DNA from: an uncultured Eubacterium sp.
GTDB taxonomy: Bacteria > Bacillota > Clostridia > Lachnospirales > Lachnospiraceae
DNA length: 15,222 nucleotides
Direction: 5' to 3'
Assembly: GCA_910584595.1 (NCBI GenBank)
Contig: CAJUBQ010000106.1
Location: 1-15,222 of the forward strand
Shown here: positions 7,574 to 14,956 of the stretch, in pieces
Layout of the letters: each line of letters opens with the position of its first letter
Numbering within the stretch: the stretch's first letter is position 1
The notes under the pieces: generated by a model
Databases searched by the model: none
Seen by the model: the letters and a program-made list of their open reading frames with translations, nothing else
What the model was told of the DNA's origin: nothing
Translations under genes and position numbers: made by a program

Positions 7574-7602
7574 AGTATAGCATATATATCAGGCTGATTC
7601 AA
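7574..7602 (-). promoter_or_regulatory. Extended -10 promoter of the small gene and HipA-like kinase
   Basis: On the minus strand TTGAAT (7597-7602) is followed after 17 bases by TATACT (7574-7579), with TGC directly before the -10. The start codon is 47 bases downstream. An 11-bp palindrome (TGATT-N-AATCA, 7595-7605) covers the -35 box and could be an operator. Confidence 0.7.
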
Positions 7603-7633
7603 TCACTCTATGACAATTCACTCTCCTTAAGCC

Positions 7634-7641
7634 GCTCTGCC
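7634..7641. repeat. Target-site duplication, left copy (GCTCTGCC)
   Basis: Identical to 7785-7792 on the other side of the 143-bp element. One further base (C) also matches on the left because the element itself ends in C. Confidence 0.75.
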
Positions 7642-7784
7642 GTTACTATTCATGGCCTGGGGCCGCTCATAGTAACGATTCAGGGCGATATTGAAAGTTT
7701 GCTTCGCAAAATCGCCCCTCACTCCTGAATCATGTTCTTACGGAACGCGCAGCTAGCGCGCGTTCCTGACCCGTTAATAGTAAC
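7642..7784. mobile_element. MITE-like insertion element, 143 bp
   Basis: The ends are inverted copies of GTTACTATT (7642-7650 and, reversed, 7776-7784). The 8-base GCTCTGCC stands directly outside each end (7634-7641 and 7785-7792), a target-site duplication. The interior codes for nothing and is almost all stem-loops: GTTACTAT/ATAGTAAC (7642-7649 with 7669-7676), GATTCAGG/CCTGAATC (7677-7684 with 7724-7731) enclosing GCGAT/ATCGC and TTTGC/GCAAA, and GGAACGCGC/GCGCGTTCC (7742-7750 with 7758-7766). Removing the element and one duplicate restores a longer permease reading frame. It has no transposase, so it would be moved by one encoded elsewhere. Its hairpins may now serve as a terminator for the permease operon. 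Confidence 0.8.
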
Positions 7785-10473
7785 GCTCTGCCACAGACCT
7801 TCGCAGCGCCTTTCGATAACTAAAAAGCGGCAAAACCATTCCGAATGCCATGAAAATTGGAATCAGGATCAAAATTGGCGCCATCGTATACCGGTACGTA
7901 ACAAACCAGAAAATTCCGCCTACCACACGGTCCATGATCGGAGACATTAGCAAGGTGCACATTACCGATACGACCACTGCCGCCGCTGCGTACAAAAGAC
8001 CTTCGCTCATCAGCATCTTCTTTAACTGCCTGTTTGTCATTCCAATGGACTGGAGCACAGCAAATTCCCGTCTCCTGGTGCAAATCGACGTCAGTATCGC
8101 ATTAAAAAAATTCAAAATGCCGACCATGCCGACAACAAAGCTTAATGCACCACCCATAAGCAAAAACATATCGCGGTATCTCTCAAATGCCTGCACATAT
8201 TTCTGCCTGGATTCAAAATCCAGATTTTGATTTACATTATTCGTATAGTTCTCCAGATAAGTCTGCATCGATGCGTTGCTTTCCTCTGTTGTGTTAAACA
8301 GATAGGTCATGATGTCCGAGGTGTGACTGTCATTAGAAAAAACCTGTGCATTCATTACATATTCAAAACCACTGTAACCGCGGTAAGACATAGCGTTTTT
8401 CACTGCAACGCAGGCTGCTACCCGATATTCCATATCTGCCGACTCTTTCTCTTCGGCTCGGACCGGGCGTTCTTTGCGCAATGCCTCTTCTTTTGAAATC
8501 TGCTGTCCTGTCTCATCGTCAAAATATTCCCATTCATACACATAATGTATGGTAATTGTATCACCGACCTTTGCCCATTGAGAATATTCGATCGGACTGT
8601 TATAATCATCCACTAAATAGACTGCAGCAACCGTACGCTGGCCTGGATCATACAAGTCCTCCAAATCCCCATCCAGCGCTTGCAGCCGGCTAAGCGGATA
8701 ATCTTCCATACCGTATATATTTGCATCCGCCGCATAATTCCCTTTCCCATCTTTTGCCGCATATTGCATATACTCCTTAATATCATCTTCGGTAGCATAA
8801 AACATATGACGCCTTTGATTCCTATAGTCCTCTTTTGGAGTATAGACAGAAATGTTAAAACGGTGTCCATAAATACGCCCGCTTTCTGTAATCTGCCCGC
8901 CTTTTTGTATTTTGCTGATGTCTTCTTCCGGTACGGACGGCAATATCGGCTCTCCCCAGTTTTTATTTACCTGAAAATAAGAAGCTTCTCCTAAAATAAA
9001 ATCAGAAACAATTTTGGGCCTTAAATATTTTTCCATATCAAATCCTCTGGCAATGGAATAAGTACTATGAAACAATATGACCGCTAACGCCATAGAAATT
9101 ACGACAAGCGCTGTCTTTGTTTTGTTTCTTCCAAGATTTGCCCATGCCATGCGAAATGGTTTTCCTCCCGCCCTGCTTCTCTTTTGTCTTCGGTTTTTCA
9201 TCCCTGTTGGCGTTCTTATATAGGATACATCCGTGTAGCGTACCGCCTCCACCGGAGAAACCTTTGCCGCCATCCGTCCGGGTTTTGCACAAGACAGATA
9301 AACCGTCGCCAGTGAAAACAGAGCTGACACAAGAAAAAACCAAGGACTCATCATGCGTTTACCGTTTTTGACGCTCGTTACCGATAAGATAACCGGCGCA
9401 AGCGCCATGCCTACCGCACTTCCGGCTGCCAGCCCTATTGGAATCCCTGCAGCAGACAAAAAAAGCGCCTGTCTGCGGATCATGCACCGAATCTGCTTTC
9501 CGGTTGTGCCAATCGTTTTCAGCAGGCCATAAAAACGGATGTCGTTGCTTACTGATATCTGAAAAATATTATATATAATCAGGTATCCGGTGAAAACAAT
9601 GAGTATCAGTATCACAAGCACAGCAATGACCATCTGCGGATCTACATTTGCTGCCAGCTGCGCACCTGCATAAGCCCAGTTGACGCCGATACTGATCGTA
9701 TTTTCTTCGGATTCCTCTGTTTCTCCCGCCGGCAAAAACCCGTTGCGGTATAATATTTTTTGCATATCGTCTCCGATATGCATACTGCTGCCCAACATAA
9801 TGTCCAGCGTCCACGTTCCGGTCATATCCATCATGTCGCCTTCTTTGCGCGGATAACGCTTTACCATTTCTTCCACATAAGACTTTGGCAGGATTGCCAT
9901 ACTTGCTGGGGCAGCCTGATCGTATTCCCACCATCCGCTCAAAATAAAAGTATCTGTTATCTCTGTCTTTTCCATGCCTCCCACTTCATAGGTAAAGGTA
10001 AGCCTGGCCCCAATGTCAGGCTGTATGCCGATGCAATTTAAAATTCTCGTATCACAGGCAATCTCTTTTGTACCTTCCTGCGGAATTCTCCCCTGCTGCG
10101 GAGTACAAAAACTCCTTTTTAAATAGCCCGGTTCCATATAGGATAACTCCGCATGAACTTTGCGAAACTTTTCACCGCTTCCCACACCAAGAAACAGCCT
10201 TCCGCCACACTCCTGAATCATGGCATCTTTTTCCAGAATCTCTTTTTGCTCCAGCGTCAGATCTTTAAACGAACCATGCCCGCTGCTTCCTACCAGCCGA
10301 AACGTCTCCTGCTGAAATGTATACACCATCGTTCCTGCAATTGTAAACAACGTCATAAACAGCAATGACGTAAGTGCAACTGCAAAGACCGCTACGATAT
10401 TCCGCACACGGTTTGCCTGCAGGCTTTGCTTTGAAAGCTTTGTGATGACCTTTTGATTTTTTACCCGAATCAT
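7774..10473 (-). CDS. FtsX/MacB-type ABC transporter permease, 8 TM, 3' end altered by insertion
   Basis: The predicted protein has 899 residues. Membrane segments lie at about 27-50, 281-303, 335-365, 375-395, 452-473, 769-795, 825-845 and 864-885. Two FtsX-type modules are visible (SNDIRFYGLLKTIGTTGKQI near 309-328 and TRRREFAVLQSIGMTNRQL near 799-817, the coupling regions that contact the ATPase). Two large extracytoplasmic domains follow TM1 (about 230 residues) and TM5 (about 290 residues). This is the layout of permeases that export or detach peptides or lipids rather than the 10-TM BceB design. The start codon overlaps the stop of the ATPase gene by 4 bases (ATGA). The last residues (ERYY) come from the inserted element; without it the frame would read SVAERLKESELS and stop at 7608-7610. 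The change is small and function is probably kept. Confidence 0.9.
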   Translation of the reverse strand: MIRVKNQKVITKLSKQSLQANRVRNIVAVFAVALTSLLFMTLFTIAGTMVYTFQQETFRLVGSSGHGSFKDLTLEQKEILEKDAMIQECGGRLFLGVGSGEKFRKVHAELSYMEPGYLKRSFCTPQQGRIPQEGTKEIACDTRILNCIGIQPDIGARLTFTYEVGGMEKTEITDTFILSGWWEYDQAAPASMAILPKSYVEEMVKRYPRKEGDMMDMTGTWTLDIMLGSSMHIGDDMQKILYRNGFLPAGETEESEENTISIGVNWAYAGAQLAANVDPQMVIAVLVILILIVFTGYLIIYNIFQISVSNDIRFYGLLKTIGTTGKQIRCMIRRQALFLSAAGIPIGLAAGSAVGMALAPVILSVTSVKNGKRMMSPWFFLVSALFSLATVYLSCAKPGRMAAKVSPVEAVRYTDVSYIRTPTGMKNRRQKRSRAGGKPFRMAWANLGRNKTKTALVVISMALAVILFHSTYSIARGFDMEKYLRPKIVSDFILGEASYFQVNKNWGEPILPSVPEEDISKIQKGGQITESGRIYGHRFNISVYTPKEDYRNQRRHMFYATEDDIKEYMQYAAKDGKGNYAADANIYGMEDYPLSRLQALDGDLEDLYDPGQRTVAAVYLVDDYNSPIEYSQWAKVGDTITIHYVYEWEYFDDETGQQISKEEALRKERPVRAEEKESADMEYRVAACVAVKNAMSYRGYSGFEYVMNAQVFSNDSHTSDIMTYLFNTTEESNASMQTYLENYTNNVNQNLDFESRQKYVQAFERYRDMFLLMGGALSFVVGMVGILNFFNAILTSICTRRREFAVLQSIGMTNRQLKKMLMSEGLLYAAAAVVVSVMCTLLMSPIMDRVVGGIFWFVTYRYTMAPILILIPIFMAFGMVLPLFSYRKALRRSVAERYY
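7785..7792. repeat. Target-site duplication, right copy (GCTCTGCC)
   Basis: Lies within the permease gene and encodes its last pre-insertion residues; identical to 7634-7641. Confidence 0.75.
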
Positions 10474-11147
10474 GACTGCCCACCTCCCAAAATACGGCCG
10501 TCTTCTATCCGTATGATACGGTCGGCCAGCTGTGCAATCTCCTCGTTATGAGTAATCATAACAATTGTCTGCCGCAGCTTTTGACTCGTAATCTTTAAAA
10601 GCCCCATCACGTCCTGGCTCGTACGGCTGTCCAGATTTCCGGTCGGCTCATCGGCCAGTACAATTGCAGGTTTCGTAGCAAGCGCTCTTGCAATTGCCAC
10701 CCGCTGCTGCTGTCCGCCCGAGAGGTTATTCGGAAGACTATTTAGCTTACTTTGCAGGCCAAGCGCCCGAATCATCAAGTCTATGTATTTTTTATTCGGT
10801 TCATTGCCGTCCAGCTGAATCGGCAGCACGATATTATCATAGACATTCAAAACCGGAACAAGATTATAGCTTTGGAAAATAAAACCAATTTTCCGGCGAC
10901 GAAAGATTGTCAGTTCTTCCTCTTTGAATAAAAAAATAGATTTCCCATCTACAATCACTTCTCCCGAAGTCGGACGGTCTAACCCGCCCAGCATATGAAG
11001 CAATGTAGATTTCCCACTGCCGGATGTGCCCACCACCGCGACAAATTCCCCTTTTTCCACCGTAAGGTTTACCTGCCGCAGCGCATGAACTGCCGTTTCT
11101 TTGGCGCCATATACTTTTTCCAGATTTTTTGTTTCTAATATTGCCAT
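10470..11147 (-). CDS. ABC transporter ATP-binding protein, LolD/MacB type
   Basis: The predicted protein has 225 residues with a strong AGGAGG site 8 bases before the ATG. Walker A GTSGSGKS is at 40-47, the Q-loop Gln at 92 (FIFQSYNLVP), the signature LSGGQQQR at 142-149, Walker B IVLADEPTGNLD at 162-173 and the switch His at 200 (MITHNEE). Sequence and size match ATPases that pair with FtsX-type permeases. It energises the adjacent permease, to which it is translationally coupled. The 109-base gap to the response regulator gene carries a probable regulated promoter. Confidence 0.95.
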   Translation of the reverse strand: MAILETKNLEKVYGAKETAVHALRQVNLTVEKGEFVAVVGTSGSGKSTLLHMLGGLDRPTSGEVIVDGKSIFLFKEEELTIFRRRKIGFIFQSYNLVPVLNVYDNIVLPIQLDGNEPNKKYIDLMIRALGLQSKLNSLPNNLSGGQQQRVAIARALATKPAIVLADEPTGNLDSRTSQDVMGLLKITSQKLRQTIVMITHNEEIAQLADRIIRIEDGRILGGGQS

Positions 11148-11182
11148 ATTATGCCCTCCTGTATTGGTTTTCTATCATACAG

Positions 11183-11215
11183 ATAATAGCATAGAAATCT
11201 TTCCATATTCTTTCC
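11183..11215 (-). promoter_or_regulatory. Probable response-regulator-controlled promoter of the ABC transporter
   Basis: On the minus strand the extended -10 TGC-TATTAT occupies 11183-11191. There is no recognisable -35. Instead two copies of GGAAAGA (11209-11215 and 11198-11204), exactly 11 bases apart, cover the -35 region. Tandem repeats with one-turn spacing are usual binding sites for OmpR-family regulators that activate from this position. Confidence 0.5.
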
Positions 11216-11256
11216 GTTCTATCATAAAATCTAACAGTTTTGAAAGATTGCCATTT

Positions 11257-11940
11257 TTATTTCTCATCCACGGTCCATACATATCCTAACCCATACACCG
11301 TTTTGATATACTGCGGTCTGGACGGATCCTTTTCCAATTTGCCACGCAGACGCCGCACCGTTACAGAAAGCGCATTTTCATCCACATATTCTGCACCATC
11401 TGTCCAAATACGGTCGACCAGCGTTGCACGTTCTATCGTAACACCCGGATTTTGAACAAGCGCCTTTAATAATTTCTGCTCCGTTTTACTCAGTTCCAAT
11501 TCGACAGTCCCTTTGCAAAATTTCATATCAGAAAAGTCAAACGTAAATTCGCCGAACCGGATGACCTCTTTTTGTTTTGTATAAAACCTGCGCAGCTGCG
11601 TATGTACTCTTGCCCGCAGCACTGCCAGACTAAACGGTTTTGTCACATAATCGTCTGCCCCGGACTCCAGTCCTGCCACAATATCGGTTTCCATATCATT
11701 TGCTGTCAGCAAAATAACCGGAACAGACGACGCTTCACGGATTTCCTTTAAAAAATCCATACCGTTTCCATCCGGAAGATGAATATCCAAGATGATTAAA
11801 TCGCATACATTTTGACCCACAGTCTCTCTTGCTTCCCGTATCGTCCCGCAAGGCAGAAAAAAAAGCTCTTCTGATTTTAATGCAAGACAAATCCCGTTGC
11901 AAAGCGCCTTATCATCCTCTACTACCATAATCTTTTTCAA
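11257..11940 (-). CDS. OmpR-family response regulator
   Basis: The predicted protein has 227 residues. The start is a TTG (11938-11940) with AGGAGG 8 bases upstream; the first in-frame ATG, four codons later, would lie too far from that site and lose the first strand. The receiver domain (1-115) has the acidic pair Glu8-Asp9-Asp10, phospho-acceptor Asp52 (IILDIHLPDGNG), Thr79 and Lys101 (VTKPF). The winged-helix output domain (about 130-225) has LSKTEQKLLKAL, ENALSVTVRRLRGKLE and YIKTVYGLGYVW. It is expected to be phosphorylated by the kinase encoded 55 bases upstream and to act on the transporter genes just downstream, where direct repeats fit its family's binding pattern. Confidence 0.95.
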   Translation of the reverse strand: MKKIMVVEDDKALCNGICLALKSEELFFLPCGTIREARETVGQNVCDLIILDIHLPDGNGMDFLKEIREASSVPVILLTANDMETDIVAGLESGADDYVTKPFSLAVLRARVHTQLRRFYTKQKEVIRFGEFTFDFSDMKFCKGTVELELSKTEQKLLKALVQNPGVTIERATLVDRIWTDGAEYVDENALSVTVRRLRGKLEKDPSRPQYIKTVYGLGYVWTVDEK

Positions 11941-11995
11941 ATGTAAAACCTCCTGATTTCTTTATTGCAGGCTGATGATTCTCTATGGAAGATTC

Positions 11996-12907
11996 CTATC
12001 GCTGCAATGGCAAATATACAAAAAAAGAACTACCTTCTCCTACTTCAGATTTTACTTTGATATACCCGTTTTCTCCCGCAAGAATCTGCCTTGCCAAATA
12101 CAATCCAATACCGATGCCTTCCTCCCCACAGACGTCCGTCCCACGATAAAACCGCTGGAAAATCCTGGCTGTTTCATCCTCTGTGATTCCAATTCCCGTA
12201 TCCGCAATTTCAATACGTGCAAACAATTCCGTGTTTGTCAATGAAATTTTAATTTTTCCCCCGTTCGGCGTATATTTGACTGCGTTATCCACAAGATTAT
12301 AAATTGCTTCCACCGTCCACTTTCTGTCAAAATATGCACAGAAATTATCTTGCAGCGCAAGCTCCATTGTCTGTCCTTTACATGCCGCCTTTGCTGCAAC
12401 CTGGCTGGCGGCTTCTTCCAGCATCGGAGAAATGAAGTCCCATTTCGGATGCAGCACAATCATTCCTGTTTCCAGCCTGGATGCTTTTACAAGTGAAGCC
12501 GTCAGAAAATTCAGCTTTTGCACCTGCCTGCTGATTTCCTGAACAAACGATTGCTCTTGCGGCTGCAGCTCTTTTTCTTCCAGCATTTGCACATACAACA
12601 GCAAATTTGCAACCGGCGTTTTTGTCTGATGAGAAATATCCGCGATGAGCTGTTTGACTTTTTCTTTTTCTTCTGACATATTTTTAGCAGCCGCCTCAGA
12701 TGCAGACAGATAATGCGCAAGCTTTGTTTCTACAGAAGAAAGCATACTTTCGTCATAGACGGATTCCTGAAATCTGCCATCCGCAGCATCTTCCAACATT
12801 GCGTTCATATGTTCCATCAGTCTTCGCATATGGACACGTGTATACCATACCCAAATTGCGGATGCTAAAAACAAACCTGCGGATGCACAAAACAGACATC
12901 GTTCCAT
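11996..12907 (-). CDS. Sensor histidine kinase without an extracellular sensor domain
   Basis: The predicted protein has 303 residues, with AGGAG 7 bases before the ATG. One membrane segment is clear (about residues 5-22), followed at once by a cytoplasmic linker (RVHMRRLMEHMNAMLED) and the dimerisation domain with phospho-accepting His93 (ADISHQTKTPVANLLLY). The catalytic domain has the N box NLVDNAVKYTPNGG (204-217), G1 box ADTGIGI (235-241), F box FQRFYRG and G2 box GIGIGLYLA (264-272). It is a complete kinase with almost nothing outside the membrane, so the signal is likely received within the membrane or through the adjoining ABC permease. Here the kinase precedes the regulator in transcript order. 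Confidence 0.93.
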   Translation of the reverse strand: MERCLFCASAGLFLASAIWVWYTRVHMRRLMEHMNAMLEDAADGRFQESVYDESMLSSVETKLAHYLSASEAAAKNMSEEKEKVKQLIADISHQTKTPVANLLLYVQMLEEKELQPQEQSFVQEISRQVQKLNFLTASLVKASRLETGMIVLHPKWDFISPMLEEAASQVAAKAACKGQTMELALQDNFCAYFDRKWTVEAIYNLVDNAVKYTPNGGKIKISLTNTELFARIEIADTGIGITEDETARIFQRFYRGTDVCGEEGIGIGLYLARQILAGENGYIKVKSEVGEGSSFFVYLPLQR

Positions 12908-12937
12908 ATTTCATCTCCTTCGTTTTGGTAAATCAAA

Positions 12938-12967
12938 GGCAGCTATGTTTTATAAAACACAGCTGCC
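12938..12967 (-). terminator. Probable terminator of the chemoreceptor gene
   Basis: A 30-base near-perfect inverted repeat: GGCAGCT pairs with AGCTGCC (12938-12944 with 12961-12967) around the perfect palindrome TGTTTTATAAAACA (12946-12959). It begins 12 bases after the chemoreceptor stop codon. On the minus strand it is followed by TTTGATTT, a rather weak T tract, so some read-through into the kinase gene is possible. Confidence 0.6.
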
Positions 12968-12979
12968 GGATCATGCTTT

Positions 12980-14722
12980 TTATGATTCTACAGGAATCAG
13001 ATTGCTCCCTTGTACATTTTCATTGCTTTTTTTCAAAATAAACTGTCCGATCAAATCGTCTAATACAATCGACTGCGAAGACAATTCCTGGCTTGTTGCA
13101 GAAGCTTCCTGCGCTGTTGCAGCATTTGTCGATACTACTTCTGAAATCTTGTTTACACCCATTTCCGCCTGACGCATCGCCTCAGCCTGGTCTTCCACCA
13201 TCGTCTTAAGATTTTTAGAAAAATCTGCGATCTGCTTAATTCCATCCACGACACCTGATATTGCAGTAGATGCGCGTTCTGCAGCCTGATTGCCCAATTC
13301 CACTTCCCGCACAGAGCCTTCGATCAGCTTCCTTGTATCAACTGCAGCCTTTGCACTTTGATCTGCAAGCTCTCTGATCTGTGCTGCCACTACCGCAAAT
13401 CCACGTCCTGATTCACCGGCTCTGGCCGCCTCAATCGAAGCGTTTAACGACAGTAAATTCGTCTGCGACGCAATCGATTCGATTTCAGAAATAATATCCC
13501 CGATTCTTGTCGATGCATCATTGATACGTTCCATCGCCTGCATCAGCGTATTCATCTCTTCGCGGCTGTTATCCGCCTCGTTTGCGTAATGCTGTGCCTT
13601 CCGATAAGATTCATCTGCATTTTGCGCGCTTTTTTGCATCGTTCCTGTGATATCACTAATCGTTGCATGAAGCTGTTGTACCGCACCAGCCTGCTCGGTT
13701 GCACCCTCTGCCAAATTCTGGGATGCGGCAGCAACATCATTCGAACCGGAGTTTACCTGACTGGATGTCTCCCCGATCGCACATAACGTTTCTGTCATCT
13801 GATCTCTAAGCCCTTTCATTGAGCCATACATTTTCTCAAAATCACCGGTATACTTTTCTTTAATTTTTGAGCTGACCGTATAATTTCCGCCTGCCATCTC
13901 TCCTAATACTTCTTCAATATCATAAATAATCGCACTTAGATTGCCCGCCATATGTATGACATGTTTTCCCATGTCTTCTACTTCATCTCCGGTATCTATT
14001 TCCGGAAAATCCCCCGACAAATCACCGACTGCAAATGTCTCCAGACGTTCTCCCAGATTCTGCAACGGAACTGCGATCCCTTTTGCGATTTTACTGCCGA
14101 TCTGCAAAGATACCGCCATTGCTGCTCCAACTGCCGCTACAATAACAACTGCTAAGATCCATTTCAAAACGGAAAGCGTAGATGCTATTTTATTTCCTTC
14201 TGTTACTTTCACCTGCAACAGTTCTTCCAGACCTTCATAGATGCTGTTATAAATACCTGCCAGCTCGTTCAAAGCTATATCCTGCGCCTGTTTACAAAGC
14301 TCTCTGTCGGTTGTGGCGCCCAGCTCCATAATTTCGGTATCCAGCTTCCAATACTCCTCCAGCTCAGCCAAAATTGTATCATAAGTTGCTCTTCCGCTCT
14401 TAGATACAATTGTATTTTCTACTTGAGATAAACTATCTTCAAATTCCGTTTTTAATTGCTCATGCTGCTTTACAACAGCTTCTATCGCTTCCGGCTCATC
14501 ATAGCCGATCGCTGCGCGCAGCGAAGATCTGATATCTGCAAATTCAAACATGGCTCTCCCAATATCTCCCTGAGCAAAGCCATAATTATTTAACGCATAC
14601 GAATACCTGCCGGATATTACCATTACCGAAATTAATGCAATGAGCGCTGCAACTGCAGTGATTGATGAAACAACAAAAAAAGACCTCTTAAGTCTTGTTT
14701 CTATTTTTTCCTTTTTTAACAT
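12980..14722 (-). CDS. Methyl-accepting chemotaxis protein (4HB sensor, HAMP, signalling domain)
   Basis: The predicted protein has 580 residues. The ATG at 14720-14722 has AGGAGGAG 10-12 bases upstream. The first membrane segment is at 14-37, a helical four-helix-bundle-type ligand domain at about 38-185, the second segment at 187-207, HAMP at about 208-262 and a coiled-coil signalling domain to about 560. The highly conserved tip IASQTNLLSLNASIEAARAG (417-436) with GRGFAVVAAQIRELADQS identifies a true chemoreceptor that binds CheW/CheA. The ligand is unknown. I see no C-terminal CheR-tethering pentapeptide. A separate promoter and a leader of about 160 nt precede it, and a terminator follows, so it is probably a single-gene unit next to the two-component operon. 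Confidence 0.95.
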   Translation of the reverse strand: MLKKEKIETRLKRSFFVVSSITAVAALIALISVMVISGRYSYALNNYGFAQGDIGRAMFEFADIRSSLRAAIGYDEPEAIEAVVKQHEQLKTEFEDSLSQVENTIVSKSGRATYDTILAELEEYWKLDTEIMELGATTDRELCKQAQDIALNELAGIYNSIYEGLEELLQVKVTEGNKIASTLSVLKWILAVVIVAAVGAAMAVSLQIGSKIAKGIAVPLQNLGERLETFAVGDLSGDFPEIDTGDEVEDMGKHVIHMAGNLSAIIYDIEEVLGEMAGGNYTVSSKIKEKYTGDFEKMYGSMKGLRDQMTETLCAIGETSSQVNSGSNDVAAASQNLAEGATEQAGAVQQLHATISDITGTMQKSAQNADESYRKAQHYANEADNSREEMNTLMQAMERINDASTRIGDIISEIESIASQTNLLSLNASIEAARAGESGRGFAVVAAQIRELADQSAKAAVDTRKLIEGSVREVELGNQAAERASTAISGVVDGIKQIADFSKNLKTMVEDQAEAMRQAEMGVNKISEVVSTNAATAQEASATSQELSSQSIVLDDLIGQFILKKSNENVQGSNLIPVES

Positions 14723-14882
14723 GATCTACATACTCCTCCTTGCCTGCTTTACACCCCCTTCCGCGCCAAAATCTTCTTGTTTTCGAACAAATGTAGCTGA
14801 CGAAAGGTTTTCATTAACCTGGCTAACCATTTATATCCGGAAACGGGATATTGTTTCATATTTGCACAACAGGGGTAACTAT
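14723..14882 (-). promoter_or_regulatory. Long structured 5' leader of the chemoreceptor gene
   Basis: From the predicted start of transcription near 14882 to the ATG the leader is about 160 nt and contains three perfect short stem-loops: ATATCC/GGATAT (14833-14851), AGGTT/AACCT (14805-14820) and TTGTT/AACAA with a 4-base loop (14777-14790). An ACCCC near its 5' end can pair with the GGGGGTGT close to the ribosome site. I do not recognise a known riboswitch; the cyclic-di-GMP type I core was looked for and not found. Confidence 0.4.
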
Positions 14883-14888
14883 GTATTT

Positions 14889-14916
14889 ATTTTAGCACAT
14901 TAAATTTGTTTTTCAA
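14889..14916 (-). promoter_or_regulatory. Extended -10 promoter of the chemoreceptor gene
   Basis: On the minus strand TTGAAA (14911-14916), a 16-base spacer and TAAAAT (14889-14894) with TGC directly before the -10. It has the form of a vegetative sigma-A promoter and not of the sigma-28 type often used for motility genes. Confidence 0.65.
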
Positions 14917-14956
14917 GATAAATTTGTAAAATTATGTCTTTAGATGCAAACAGAAT

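Noticed and set aside
7642..7784. Ordinary terminator hairpins of the permease operon
   Set aside because: The hairpins may act as such, but the inverted ends and exact flanking duplication are better explained by an inserted element.
14723..14882. Cyclic-di-GMP riboswitch upstream of the chemoreceptor
   Set aside because: The conserved core (CAAAGCC and the tetraloop-receptor elements) is not visible on either strand.
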